Source: Porphyra umbilicalis | Lineage: Eukaryota > Rhodophyta > Bangiophyceae > Bangiales > Bangiaceae | Length of the DNA: 64,000 nucleotides | Assembly (NCBI GenBank): GCA_002049455.2 | Contig: KV918814.1 | Span: forward strand, 1-64,000 | Direction: 5' to 3' | Shown here: one piece after another, positions 31,963-42,459 of the stretch | Layout of the letters: each line of letters starts with the position of its first letter | Numbering within the stretch: the stretch's first letter is position 1 | Made by a program: the position numbers and the translations under genes | The notes under the pieces: generated by a model | What the model saw: the letters and a program-made list of their open reading frames with translations, nothing else | Databases searched by the model: none | What the model was told of the DNA's origin: nothing

Positions 31963-33644
31963 CTAGCGCCTCCCCCCCCCCCCCCCCCGCACCGTCGTGC
32001 GTGGGCCCCCCCCCCCCCCCCCCCCCTCCCCCAACCCCCCGCCCCGCCGTCCGCAACACGTCCCGCCGCTTGCGCCGCGCCGCACTCCGCGCCGCGTCCC
32101 GCCCGCCGCCGCCCTCCCACCGCGCGGTGAGCGCCGCGAGCTCCACCCCCCGGGGGCGGCAAAAGGCCGCTCCGCGGTCGACCGCCGCCGCGGGGGGGGC
32201 GGGGGGGGGGGGGGAGCGGGGGGGGGGACGACGCCGCCCGCACACGGGCGGCGGCGGCCGCCACTGCCGCCGCCGCCGCCGTCGCCGCCGCCGCCGCGGC
32301 GGCGGGCGCCGCCTCGGCCGCCGACAGCGGCGGCGGCGGCGCCACCCGCACGTCGTCCGCCCCCCGCCAAAGAGGGTGAAGCGACCGGTGGGGGGCGCCC
32401 CCGCCCCCGCACCCGCACCCGCCGCCGCCGCGGGAGTCGGGGCGGCGGCGCCCATAACCGCCGCCGTTGCCGCGGCCGTCGCCGCCGCGGCGGCGGTTAC
32501 GGGCGCCGCGGGCGGCGGGGCGGGCGGCCCCGCCCCCGCCGCAAAGCCAAACAGGTGCCGCAACGAGGCGGGCGGCGCGCCCGGGGGGGCGGGCGGCGGG
32601 GGGTGGCCACCCCCGCCGCCGCCGCCGCGTCGGCGCCGCGGCCGGCGGCGGCGGCGGGCGTCGGCGCGCCCGCCGCCCGCGCCGCCGCTGCCACTGCCGC
32701 CGCCGCCGCCCGTGCCGCGCGTCGGGCGCGGCGCGCGTCGACGGCGGCGGCGGCGCCGCCGTCACGGCCGCCCGCCGTGGCCACGGCGGCGGCGGTGGCG
32801 GCCGCGGCCGCCTCTGTCGCCCCCGCGGGCACCGCCGCCGCCGCATCGGCGGCCGCCGCCGCCGCCGCCGCCGCCCGCCGCGCGCGCCGCGCCGCCCGCC
32901 GCGCCGCGCGGTCGTCGACGGCGGGAGCGGCGGCCGCCGCGGGTGCGGGCGTGGCCGCCCCCGGCGCGGCCGCGGGCCCGGATGGCGCCACCGCCGCCGC
33001 CGCTGCCGGCGCGTCCCCGTCGGCGGCGGCGGCGGCGGCCGCCCGCCGCGCCCGCCGCGCCGCCCGCCGCGCGACACGGTCCCCGTCGGTGGGTGCCACC
33101 GCCGCCGCTGCCGCCGCCGCCGCCGTCGCCGCAGCGTCGGCGGCCGCCGCCCGTGGCGCGCCGGCCGATGCGGGCGGCGGCACGAGCGGCAATGGCGGTG
33201 GGCGGGGGGTCACGGCGGCGGCGGCGGCGGCGGCGGCCGCCCGCCGCGCCCGCCGCGCCGCCCGCCGCGCGGCGCGGTCGCGTCTGTCGGTGCGTGGCGG
33301 CGGCGCGTCTGGCGCGGCGGGCGCCGCCCCGACGGCGCCGCCCGTCGCCGTGGCAGCGGCGGTCGGCGGCGGGGCCGCCGCGGGGGGGGGGGCGCCGCCG
33401 ACGGCCGCGGCAGACGTGGCCGCAGACGCAGCGTCCGAGGCGGCTTGCCGGCGCGACCGCTTGGCCCGGCGCCCGGCGTCGGCGGGGGGGGGGGGTCGCC
33501 GCCGGAACCGCCGCCGCCGTCGGTGGCGGCGCCGGCGGCCGCGTCCGTGGCGGGGGCATTGGCCGCCGCCGCGGCGACGCGGCGCCGCTTCTTGGCCGCC
33601 GCCGCGGTGTGGCTGCGCTGCTGCTTGGAGGAGCCGCGCGACAT
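31963..33644 (-). CDS. Ala/Arg-repeat basic protein of unknown function
   Basis: Minus strand from the ATG at 33644 (MSRGSSKQQRSHTAAAAKKR). The frame shifts at G runs but the protein texture continues to about 31963, roughly 550 aa. Its core has three near-identical basic modules of the type RAARRAARRARR, each followed by 6-9 alanines (on the minus strand near 33270, 33060 and 32910), and a shorter one, DARRARRAARAA, near 32740. Between them are Ala/Pro/Gly linkers. After the repeats come SLRHLFGFAAG (about 32550) and GRFTLFGGG (about 32380), two short hydrophobic motifs, and a C-terminus with RGVELAALTARWEGG then AARSAARRKRRDVLRTAG. No family is recognised. Strong positive charge suggests a nuclear or nucleolar, nucleic-acid-binding protein, but that is inference. 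It is divergent from the isopropylmalate-dehydrogenase-like gene. Confidence 0.5.
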
Positions 33645-33768
33645 CGTCGTCGTCGTCGTCGTCGTCGTCGCGGTCGAGGTCGAGGTCGAGGTCGAGGTCG
33701 TCGTCGTCGTCGTCGTCGTCGCGGTCGAGGTCGAGGTCGAGGACGTGGTGGTGGTGGTGGTGGTGGTG

Positions 33769-33800
<32 letters not shown>

Positions 33801-33822
33801 GGTCGTGGTCGAGGGGGCGGGG
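33645..33822. repeat. Compound trinucleotide/hexanucleotide microsatellite
   Basis: Arrays of GTC/CGT, GAGGTC and GTGGTG repeats directly upstream of the ATG of the Ala/Arg-repeat gene. Read on the minus strand in the gene's own frame they give Thr runs; in another frame they give Asp, His and Asp-Leu runs. They lie in the 5' UTR/promoter unless translation starts further upstream. Confidence 0.8.
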
Positions 33823-34367
33823 GGGACGGGGAGAGGGGACTGCGAGTCGGTGCGCAGCCGGCGGACGGCGACTGCGGCCGTCGTGGTCGGCTGCGCGCAC
33901 CGCCGCCAAGGCGGCGCGGCGTCTCAAACGTACTTCAGCTCCAACTCCTTCTTTCCACATAAATGTAGCACCCCTTCACGGAAATTGGATAGAGCACGAG
34001 ACACGTGACTCTGACCGTTGATAGATTTGGTGTGCTGCGATTGGCGGGATCGGGCCGACGATGCCAGCTCAGCTCAACGCCAACGTGCTCTCGGAATATC
34101 AGTGGCAGCGGCTGTTGCGGAGGGGGGCTGAATGCAGTGGCAGTGGGCACCAGCGGCGGCCTCGAGGAGCACCGCCGACGCTGTCGTTGCCCCTGGTTTT
34201 TTTTTATTTTTTGTTGGCACCGCTGAGATCGCTCACCTTCGTCGGCGGGGTCGAGCAGAGCCGCGGCACGCTCTTCTTCACCGCCAACGCCAGCCTCCCC
34301 GTCTGCCCTTGGCGGCTGCCATTCTGCCCCTCCTCCAACTCTGCTCGGCTCCAACCCCCGACCGACA
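33823..34367. other. Divergent promoter region
   Basis: Between the minus-strand Ala/Arg-repeat gene and the plus-strand IPMDH-like gene. It has a T-rich stretch at 34197-34216 and ends in a pyrimidine-rich leader. No extra gene seen. Confidence 0.45.
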
Positions 34368-35925
34368 ATGGCGGCCTTTATCGCCCCGGCGGTCGGCCTG
34401 GCGGTCGGCCGCGCGCAGGGCCGGCGGTCGGTCAGCCCCCGATCCGTGCGCCCGTGCCGCGTCGGGGTTATCCCCCCGCCCGTCCGCTCCGCCCGCCCCG
34501 CCCTGCGCATGGCCACGAGCCTGACCAAGGAGAAGGGTACCCCGGAGCGCCCGTACAAGATTGTCGTCCTCACTGGCGACGGCGCCGGCCCGGCAGTGAC
34601 GGACGTGGCCATCTCGGTGCTCGAGTCGGTCGGCTCCTTTGCCGACATCCACTTTGACTTTGAGCGGCTGCCGTATGGCACGTCGGGCGACGACACGGCC
34701 GTGTCGGCCGACACCATTGCCGCGTGCGAGCGCGCCGACGCGGTGCTGCGGGGGCCCCAGGGCAAGACGCGGGCGGATTCGGCGCATGAGAGCCTGCGCG
34801 TCGGCCTCGGTCTCTTTGCGCAGCTGCGCCCCGTGACCGTCAATGAGCAGCTGGTCGCGCAGTCGCCGCTGCGGCCGGACATTGTGACGGGCACGGACTT
34901 GCTGGTCGTCCGTGAGGTGAGCGGCGGCGCCCTGCCCTACACAACGGACGCGGAGGGGGACGATGAGGAGAGTGCGTCGAGCGTCATGTCGTACGACACG
35001 GCGGCGGTGGAGCGGATCGGGCAGGTGGCGCTCTCCGCCGCGGGCCTCCGCAGTGGCCGCGTCGTCAATGTGGACAAGGCCGACGTGATGAACGTGTCGG
35101 CCTTTTGGCGCCGCAAGCTGCATAGCTACTTTGCCAAGGCGGCCAAGAACCGGCCAGAAATCTCGCTGGACGACCTGGTACGTTGGTGCTAGCCCTGGCG
35201 CTCTGTGATGTGAGGGATTGGGTCGTTCTTTGCTTTGGTCATGTTGTCTTTGCGGTGCCGCTATTTCTCTCTGACTCCTTACTGTGTTAATATCGTTAAC
35301 ATACGGTGTCTGACGTGCGTGCAACTGTGTTTTGCTGTGTCGTGTGCTGGCTTGCTGCCCGCTGGATTCCTTGCCCCTGTACCTCACGCTTTTTGCATTT
35401 ACTTTTCAGTACGTCGATGACTTCTGCCGGGAGGTGGTGCTGCGCCCACGCGCGTTTGACGTGGTTGTCACTAGCAACCTGTTTGGCGACCTCCTGTGCG
35501 AGACAGTCGCGGCCCTGTCTGGGCCCCAGCGCCTCTCGCCATCCGCTTGGTTTGGCGACAAGGTGGCGGTGTTTGGGCCTGCCGACGTGTACAACCTGTC
35601 GGCCTACCCTGAGTCGACGATGGGCAAGACCATCCGCAACAGCAGCCTCGTGGCCAACCCCGTGTCGACCATCCGCGCCTCTGCCATGATGCTGCGGTAC
35701 GCCCTGGCCGAGCCGGCCGCCGCCAACCTCATCCAGCAGGCCCTCGCGCGCACCATGGACGCGGTCAGCACGCTCGACGCGCCTGCCTACGCGGGCATGC
35801 AAGAGATGCTCGCGGGCAACGCGCCGTTGGTAGACGCTGCTGGGTTTGGGGACGCGATGCTGTCCTCGCTCGACTTCATGAAGCAGTATGAGTACGTGTG
35901 TGCGCCCGAGGAGTGTGGTGAGTAG
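34368..35925 (+). CDS. Isopropylmalate-dehydrogenase-like oxidoreductase with altered cofactor loop
   Basis: Exons 34368-35177 and 35410-35925, phase 0, 441 aa. The family decarboxylates 3-isopropylmalate in plastid leucine synthesis (or homologues in glucosinolate, isocitrate and tartrate metabolism). The N-terminal ~50 residues are Arg/Pro-rich and look like a plastid transit peptide. The fold is clear: VVLTGDGAGPAV; SLRVGLGLFAQLRP (R144, R154); VVREVSGG (R182); VNVDKADV (K237); YVDDF (D273); FDVVVTSNLFGDLLCE (D297). Two changes stand out. The second metal-site acid after GD-x-L is Glu301 instead of Asp. The NAD-binding loop, normally E-P-x-HGSAPDIAGK-x-IANP, is replaced by VYNLSAYPESTMGK-TIRNSSLVANP, with no HGSAPDI. 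This may be a paralogue with altered substrate, cofactor or no activity. The intron donor is GTACGT. Confidence 0.85.
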
Positions 35926-37001
35926 GACGGCTGGTGCGGCTGGGACGTGTCTGCTTCTGCGTTTTCGGTGGTTGGCCGCTGGCTGCCTGGCCGCGCGCCA
36001 GCCCTCTGCTGCTCCTAGAGTATTGTTTTTTTCACGCCTCGAGCGAGCTCATCAATCTGGGCTACATGGCGTGTTCCCTTTTTTCCACTGACAGTAGTAT
36101 CACGTCCATCCATTCGCGCTATGTGTCGTGTTTTTGAACGCGGAGCGCATGAGTACCAACGCTCCTCTGCCTCGTACGTCGCTGTGGCGCCCGCGGACGC
36201 GCTCTGATGCTCTCATCGTGCTCTTTGCCCGGCTCGTCCAGCTGTGCGTCCTCGAGACGACAATCCCCCAGATTGGCAATAATATGCAACACTGACGAGG
36301 AAGTGCGGATCTGGCCAAATCCACACTTCCTCGTCAGTGTTGCATATTGCTGTCGTCCCAATTATGGCTGATCCCGTCAAAACGAAGAAGGCAGTTGACC
36401 CAGCTAGACCCTGTCTTATATTCGCGCACATCTGCTAATTGTACTATATAAACTTGATAAGACGGAGTCGATGTGTGGCGCCTTTCGATAGAATCCTCAT
36501 TGCAGTAACCGATAAGGCCGTCTGAAATTTTCTACCATTCTAACGTCGCATGGAAACCCCTCCGTGCGGGGCCGTCAAGCCCGATTCTCAAAGTCGATGA
36601 GAATTTTTCGAGATGGCATGTCACGAGCAGTTCTTGACATTCGATCAGATTGACGTTAATATGGCTTCATAGGACAGATATCGATGAGCTGAGTCGAGCG
36701 GTGCGTATAACCCCGAATGGCTGTTTGCTCAAATATCAGGGATTCTATCGTCAGGAGCCACAGATGGTGAGACCAGTCGAGGGCTGAATGGTACTTACTA
36801 CACTCACAGGCCAGGTCAAGTCCACGATAGGGGGATGAGCCCCGTCTGGTCGTTGGTTCGCACCGGTCAACAGGCGCGCGCCCATCGAGCGACGTGCAGC
36901 CTCTCATTGCCAACCACAGCAGGCCGTCGTCCCCGGCTGGTACGTCGGCGGCCGGCAACAACTCTTGACCCGACACTGGCACCCGAGGCATTGACGCTAC
37001 G
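35926..37001. other. Intergenic region with a strong hairpin
   Basis: Between two plus-strand genes. AT-richer than average from 36100 to 36800. Contains the 24-bp inverted repeat described separately. No coding sequence recognised. Confidence 0.45.
36282..36347. repeat. Perfect 24-bp inverted repeat (hairpin)
   Basis: Arms 36282-36305 and 36324-36347 are perfectly complementary, with an 18-nt loop (36306-36323); the flanks extend the pairing imperfectly. It could be a small foldback element or an RNA hairpin. It is far from a plausible terminator position for the upstream gene (350 bp past the stop). Confidence 0.85.
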
Positions 37002-38462
37002 ATGGTATCTCCTCCCTTCCCTGCGTTTTCTGTTTCTGCCGTTGCCTCCTGGCAACGGGACCTGCTCGGCACCCCGCACCGGCCACGGACGACCGTCTTG
37101 GGTCGGCCTCGGGCGGCAGGATGCCAAGCTGGTGGCGGGACCGCTCGGTCGCCACTGGCTCGTCCCGCACTTGCGGTCGGGCAAGGTGCCCGAGCTGTGC
37201 GCATGTGCCTTAGCAATGGCAATGGGAGCGCTGCTGGGCTCGGTGGCGGACCGAGCGGCGACCCTGCAGGCGTGGCGTCGAGCGTGGCCGTCTCGGCTTC
37301 GTCCCCACCGGCAGTGGCGGCGACGGCGGCGGTGGCGCCTTCCTGTGCCGTACATCTGCCTACCCCTCAAGGAGACATAAAGGCCGCCAGCCCCGATGAC
37401 GGGCTGTCCTTTTGTGAGCGGGTGGCTGCCTACGCTGCCGCCGGCCTCATCCCGCCGACGGCCGCCGCCATCCTCGTTGGCTGGCATTCCTCCTATGCGG
37501 TGGCCGCGGCGGCCTCCCCGGTGGTGTCTGGGCTGTTTGGCAACTCGGAGACTTTTACGGACGATACGTTTGCGACGCTGCTGGAGTTGGTGCGTCAGCA
37601 GGTGGCCTCCCCCGCGATTTTTGAGCCCCATCACGTGGCCTTGCGGTCGCCATTTGACTACTATGCGTTTGGGCTTCAGTTCTGCCTCGCCATGGTCGAC
37701 CTGCCCGCGTCCCGCGTGCTGGGCAGGCCGGCCTTGAGCCGTGCGATGCGCTACCTGGCCGCCGGCGACAATGTCATATTCCTCGCCAACCACCAATCCG
37801 AGGCGGACCCCCACGCCATTGCACTGGTGCTCGCCAACGCGGCGGAGCGGGTGGAAGAAGCGGCCGACCTCGGCTCGCGCATGCTCTTCATGGCCGGTGA
37901 TCGGGTGCGGGAGGACTCGGTTGCGGCGCCCTTCTCCCTCGGCTTCAACATGCTCACCGTCTACTCCAAGAAGCACATCCGGGACGTGCCCGACGAAGTG
38001 GACGAAAAGGTGCGCCACAACCGGGTGACCGCCGGCGTCACCGCCGCGCTCTTCAAAGAGGGCGGCTCGGCGGTGTGGTTTGCCCCGTCGGGCGGGCGTG
38101 ACCGGCGCAGCGCCGATACCGGGCGGGTGGAGGTGGCACCCTTTGACCCCGCCGCGGTGGAGATGATGCGGCTGACGGCGGCCAAGTCGGGGACTCCCTC
38201 CCATTTCTTCCCGATGGCGCTGACCACCTACGCCATCCTGCCACCCCCGCCGACAGTCGACGTTGGCGTCGGCGAGGCGCGCCTCGTCGACTACGCGGGC
38301 GTCGGGCTGGCGGTGGGTGATGAGATTGACTGGGACGCGGTCGAGGCGAGCATGACCGAGGAGCAGCGGGCCGACAAGCAGGAGGGTAGGAGGCTCCGTG
38401 CCGCCGCCGTACAAGATGCGGTGGAAGCAGCGTACACACAACTCGGGGGCTACGAGCAGTAG
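37002..38462 (+). CDS. ATS1: Plastid glycerol-3-phosphate acyltransferase (ATS1 type)
   Basis: Single exon, 486 aa, from the ATG at 37002. It transfers a fatty acid from acyl-ACP to sn-1 of glycerol-3-phosphate, the first step of plastid glycerolipid synthesis in the stroma. The N-terminal ~120 residues are variable and transit-peptide-like. The four-helix region is followed by the acyltransferase motifs: NHQSEADP with N263, H264 and D269 (NHX4D), FMAGDRVREDSVAAPFS, SKKHIRDVPD, WFAPSGGRDRR, and HFFPMALTTYAILPPP. The soluble plant/algal ATS1 class is indicated by the absence of membrane helices and by LANHQSEADPHAIALVL. The C-terminus ends in the expected helices. All key residues are present. 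Confidence 0.93.
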   Translation: MVSPPFPAFSVSAVASWQRDLLGTPHRPRTTVLGRPRAAGCQAGGGTARSPLARPALAVGQGARAVRMCLSNGNGSAAGLGGGPSGDPAGVASSVAVSASSPPAVAATAAVAPSCAVHLPTPQGDIKAASPDDGLSFCERVAAYAAAGLIPPTAAAILVGWHSSYAVAAAASPVVSGLFGNSETFTDDTFATLLELVRQQVASPAIFEPHHVALRSPFDYYAFGLQFCLAMVDLPASRVLGRPALSRAMRYLAAGDNVIFLANHQSEADPHAIALVLANAAERVEEAADLGSRMLFMAGDRVREDSVAAPFSLGFNMLTVYSKKHIRDVPDEVDEKVRHNRVTAGVTAALFKEGGSAVWFAPSGGRDRRSADTGRVEVAPFDPAAVEMMRLTAAKSGTPSHFFPMALTTYAILPPPPTVDVGVGEARLVDYAGVGLAVGDEIDWDAVEASMTEEQRADKQEGRRLRAAAVQDAVEAAYTQLGGYEQ

Positions 38463-39509
38463 GCGTGGAGTGCGCACCGCACCCGGGCGGAGGCACACCC
38501 CCGCTCACGTTTTGGGACTGAGTGTCGGCGGCTGGCGGGCCTTCTCGGGCCTGCTGGCGGCGCTGGCGGTGGCCTGCGCAGCTGCAGCCTGCGCCTACCT
38601 TTGGCCCTTCTCAAGGCGGCCAGGGCGAGCGTCGTTTGAGTCGCGTGTTTGACGGCTGATGCGGTGTTTTTCGTTGCCACCTGTAGGACCGCAGGTTGGA
38701 CCGTCTCTGGTCGTACGGAAGGGCTCTTGGTACGCGTTTGGGTCGGACTTCGTTTTGTCGGCAGAGCGAGTCGGGCTCGCCTCCTTTCTTATACTTTGCT
38801 TGCTTGTTGTTTTTGTTGTTACCCATTCTGTGTATTGTCATTGAAATTGTGTCTATCACCTATGGTCATTTTTGGTAGTGGTCCTTTCCTTCTTTCCTTT
38901 TGCCAAGTCGCTCTTACGTCACGCTGCTACTTGCGCGCCCGGTCGTGAATCAACAGGCGTCCATCTTGGGCGGGTGCACTTTGACTGAGTCGCCAGGCCC
39001 TTCTCTGAGCCCGGCTTGCAGGCGATCTCACGATGCCATCGTGGTGGGCACGTCCACGTGCCAGTTTGCTCCTCGTTCTCTCTGCCGCACAACGAGTTCC
39101 CTGACCCCGGTGGTGGTGCAGACAGATCTACCTTGTGTGCTGTCTGTGGTGGAAGCGTGCTGCGGCGCGTCTAAGCGACATACACCGCTCGTGCGTATGC
39201 GCATTTTTGTCCGCTTTGTCGACACACCGTGCCGAATGCAATTCTGGTCTTGGGCGGCCACGCAAAACGCCTACGGGCGGGAGTCAAGATCCACAACAGG
39301 CCTTCGACGCCAGTTCCACGTGGGTGGGGAACTGCAGCACGGCCGGGGATTGTATTGTTTGTACCGAGACCAGACGATCAGACTGCCCACAGCCCGCGCG
39401 GGCCTCACCCTTGTTCCCCTCCTTGGTGCCTCCCCCGCCCCATCGCATCCGCCGTCCTCCAAAATTAATAAAAAAAAAGAAAGAGTAGCGACTCGGCACC
39501 CGAGACGCT
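38463..39509. other. Convergent intergenic region (ATS1 / bZIP)
   Basis: 3' flanks of two converging genes. T-rich at 38780-38900. An A-rich patch at 39463-39486 sits just downstream of the bZIP stop on the minus strand. No gene is supported. Confidence 0.45.
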
Positions 39510-41441
39510 TCACCGCGACGGCATAAAGTACTCGACGGCCAAGACGTAGTCGCCCGCCACATGCACCAGCGCCGTCATGACGGTGACCGCGTCGCCGACT
39601 TGCCTCGCCGCCTCCCCCGGCGCCGTAACCTTGGCCATGTACAGCGGCATGATCATGCACGCGCGGTCGGTGGTGCCCCACAGCGCCGCGCCGCGGGGTG
39701 CCAAGTTGGCCACCGACTGGCGCAGGCCATAGTGCTGCTCGGGGGTGAGCTCCGTCGCCGTCACAGACGGCCAAGAGCTGCCCGGCTCGACCGGCTCTAG
39801 CGCCCCACCGCCGCCGCCGCCGCCGGGCCTCGCGGCGAGCACCACCCCGTCCGGCGCGCGCAGCAGCAGCGCGGTGCAGACGGTGAGGGGGTGGCCGACG
39901 CGGTCCGCCACACTCCGTGCGGCAGCCGCTTCGGCGGCAGCAATGGCAGAGGCGGGGAGGCCCCCAAAGCCGACCGCCGCCCGCGGGTGGGCTGGCGGGC
40001 GAGAGGCGGCAGACGGCTCGGCCTTGAGGCCACCGGCCGACGACGATGGCCGCCCCGCGGGCGGCAGCGGTGCCTCATCGCCGCCCGTGAGCAGGGAGGA
40101 GATGGCCATGGCATCCCGCACGCGCTTGCGCGTGCGGTCTGGCGCCGCCCAGCGGTCACCGCCGCTCCCCGCCGACGCCGCCGCCGCCGCCGCTGCCACC
40201 GACGCCGCCGCCGGTGGCAGCGGCGGCGGGGGTGGTGGCGGCGGTCCCGGGCGCCCAACGTCGGCGCCCCCCCCTCCCCCCCCCCCCCGTGAGCGACGCG
40301 CTCGAGCGCCCCACACACGCACCCCGAGTGGAGGAGGGCGGTGATGGTCGCGTCGGCGCGGCGGAGGTCGGCGAGCATCGCCACCGCGCCGCGGCGCTCG
40401 GCCGCGAGCGCCGCGCGCGTGGCGGTCAGGTCGGCCGAGAGGCCGGCGAGCGCCGCCTCCTTGGCGGCGCTCCGCTCTTTTTGAACGCGGCGGAAGCGTT
40501 TGGCCGATTCGCGGTTTTGTCGCCGCTTCTCGACGAGCGCCTGCTCGGCGGCAGCCGACGTGGCGGCGGCGAGCGGGTTGGCGCTGCCGCTGCCGCCACC
40601 GCCGTCGCCGCCGCCGCCGCCGCCGCCGCCGGCACTGCCACCACCAGCGCCACCGCCGGCACTGGTCGTCGCCTTGTTGCCACCCGTGCCGTCGGTGCCC
40701 GACGTTAAAGCAGGGGTGCGGCGGCCACTGCCCGTGCCGCCACCGGGCGGGCCTTGACCAGAAGCGTCCTCTGCCGAAACGGCAGACAATGGGGGTACGG
40801 GGCGGCCGCTGCCGACCGTACACGCGCGGTCGCCGCCGCCGCCACCGCCGCCACCACCACCGCCACCACCGTCACCGCCAACGCCACCGCCACCGCCACC
40901 ACCGCCACCGCCACCGCCACCGTCACCGCCCGCTCGTCCGAGGTCCCCCCGTGCGCGGTGCTGTTGCCAGATCCCGTAGCATTAACGCCGCCGGCGCCAG
41001 CGCCCCCCCCACCCCGCCCGCCGCCGAGCACCTTGGCCGGCTCAAATACCGACGACGCGGTCGTCACGTCGACCGGGGACCCCCCCGCCAGCAGCGCGCC
41101 GCCGACGCCAGCAGACCCCAAGTGCCCACCCGCCGCCGCCGACATTTCCCCATACGACGCCAGCCGCAGCGCCGGCGGCGGGCCGCCCGGCATGCACCAC
41201 AGGCCCCCCCGGTGGCGGCCGTCGGCCACCGCCCGCTCCGCGGCGGCGACTGGCCGCGGGAAGCGCGCGCTACCCAGCCCGGCCGTCGACGACGACACGG
41301 GGACGCTGCCGAGCTTGGCGGGCGGGAGGAGCCGCCCAAAGGGGAGCGCCCCGAGCGCCGGGGGGGGGGAATTAACCGGTAGCCGCCCGTGGGGGGGGCG
41401 ACCGCCGACCGCCCGTCGCCGCCATCGCCGCCAATGCCGCT

Positions 41442-41480
<39 letters not shown>

Positions 41481-41579
41481 GCCACCGCCACCGCCACCGC
41501 CACCTCCGCCGCCGCCAATGGGGGGCGGTGGCGGCGGCAGGTGCCCGCCTGTCATGGCCGTCGACGACGGGTTGGCCAT
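39510..41579 (-). CDS. bZIP transcription factor with poly-glycine linkers
   Basis: Minus strand, likely from the ATG at 41579 (MANPSSTAMTGGHLPPPPPP) to the stop at 39510, about 690 aa. The frame changes inside GGN/G-run tracts near 41400-41520, 40830-40930 and 40267-40288. The bZIP domain is clear at about 40400-40540: VEKRRQNRESAKRFRRVQK with the Asn and Arg of the N-x7-R signature, followed by a zipper-like helix LAGLSADLTATRAALAAER. Upstream are Ser/Pro/Gly-rich segments (LASYGEMSAAAGGHLGSAG, VFEPAKVLGGG). Downstream lies a conserved-looking globular C-terminus: LTVCTALLLRAPDGVVLAAR, then YGLRQSVANLAPRGAALWG, and VMTALVHVAGDYVLAVEYF at the end. The C-terminal part may be a small ligand or sensor domain, but it is unrecognised. 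Nuclear DNA-binding dimer by family. Confidence 0.72.
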
Positions 41580-42459
41580 GCCCCCACCCCGCCGCGCGGT
41601 GCCCACCGCTCGCCGCGGCGACTCTGCCGTTTGCGGCCGCGGGGACGCGCCGGCAGACTGCGCCTGCGGCATTGACCGTCGCGCCGTGTCGTGCGTCGCG
41701 CGGGACGTGTGGGGGAGGGGGGAGGGAGGGGGGGGGGGGGGGGGTACGCCACGCGCCCGACCCCGCAGGCAACCGACAACCAACGACAACGGCGGGACCG
41801 GCGGGGTGCGGCTCGCAACGCGGTGCCGGCACGACGCGCACGCGACGGGCGGGCGGGGCGGGGCGGGGCGAGGGGGGTCGGCCGGCCACACGGGCGCCGG
41901 CGGGGCGGTCGGGGTGGGCAAGAAAAAAAGACGGGTGTCACCCCGCCGCCGCCGCCGCCCGGGCGGACCGCCCCGCGCCGCTGGGCCGCGCGCGGCGGCG
42001 GGTGGGGGCGCCGCCCGCGCGCCCGCGTCGGCACCCACGCGGCGGTCACACGCGCCACGCCCGCGACCGCCGCCGCGGTCGGCGACGGGGGTGTGGTGGC
42101 GGGCTGACGGCCTCACCCGCTGGGTCGTTGGCGGTGGGCGTGGGTGGGGTCGCACGGGGGGGCATCCCCCCCCCCCCCCCCCCCCCCCCCCCTCCTCCCC
42201 TTCCACACACGCCGACGCGGTGCGCAGGCGGGCGCCCCCCGCGCCCGCACCCCGGCCGGCGGCGGGCGCGGCACGGCGCGGCGAGGCGTGGCGCGGCCGC
42301 GCCGCCGCGCCGCACCGACGCCCGTCGCCGACGGGGGCGCCCGCCCGGCGGTATGACGCGGTTTGGCGACCGCCGCCAGCAAGACGCTGGCCGGCCGCGC
42401 GTGTGCACGCGTCACCGCACCCAGAGACACACAAACACCCCCCCCCCCTCCCCCCATCA
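41580..42459. other. 5' flank of the minus-strand bZIP gene
   Basis: GC-rich promoter side of the bZIP gene with scattered G and C runs (G14 near 41732-41745, and a C run at 42170-42192). ORFs on both strands are compositional shadows. It ends at the left border of a MITE-like element. Confidence 0.4.
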
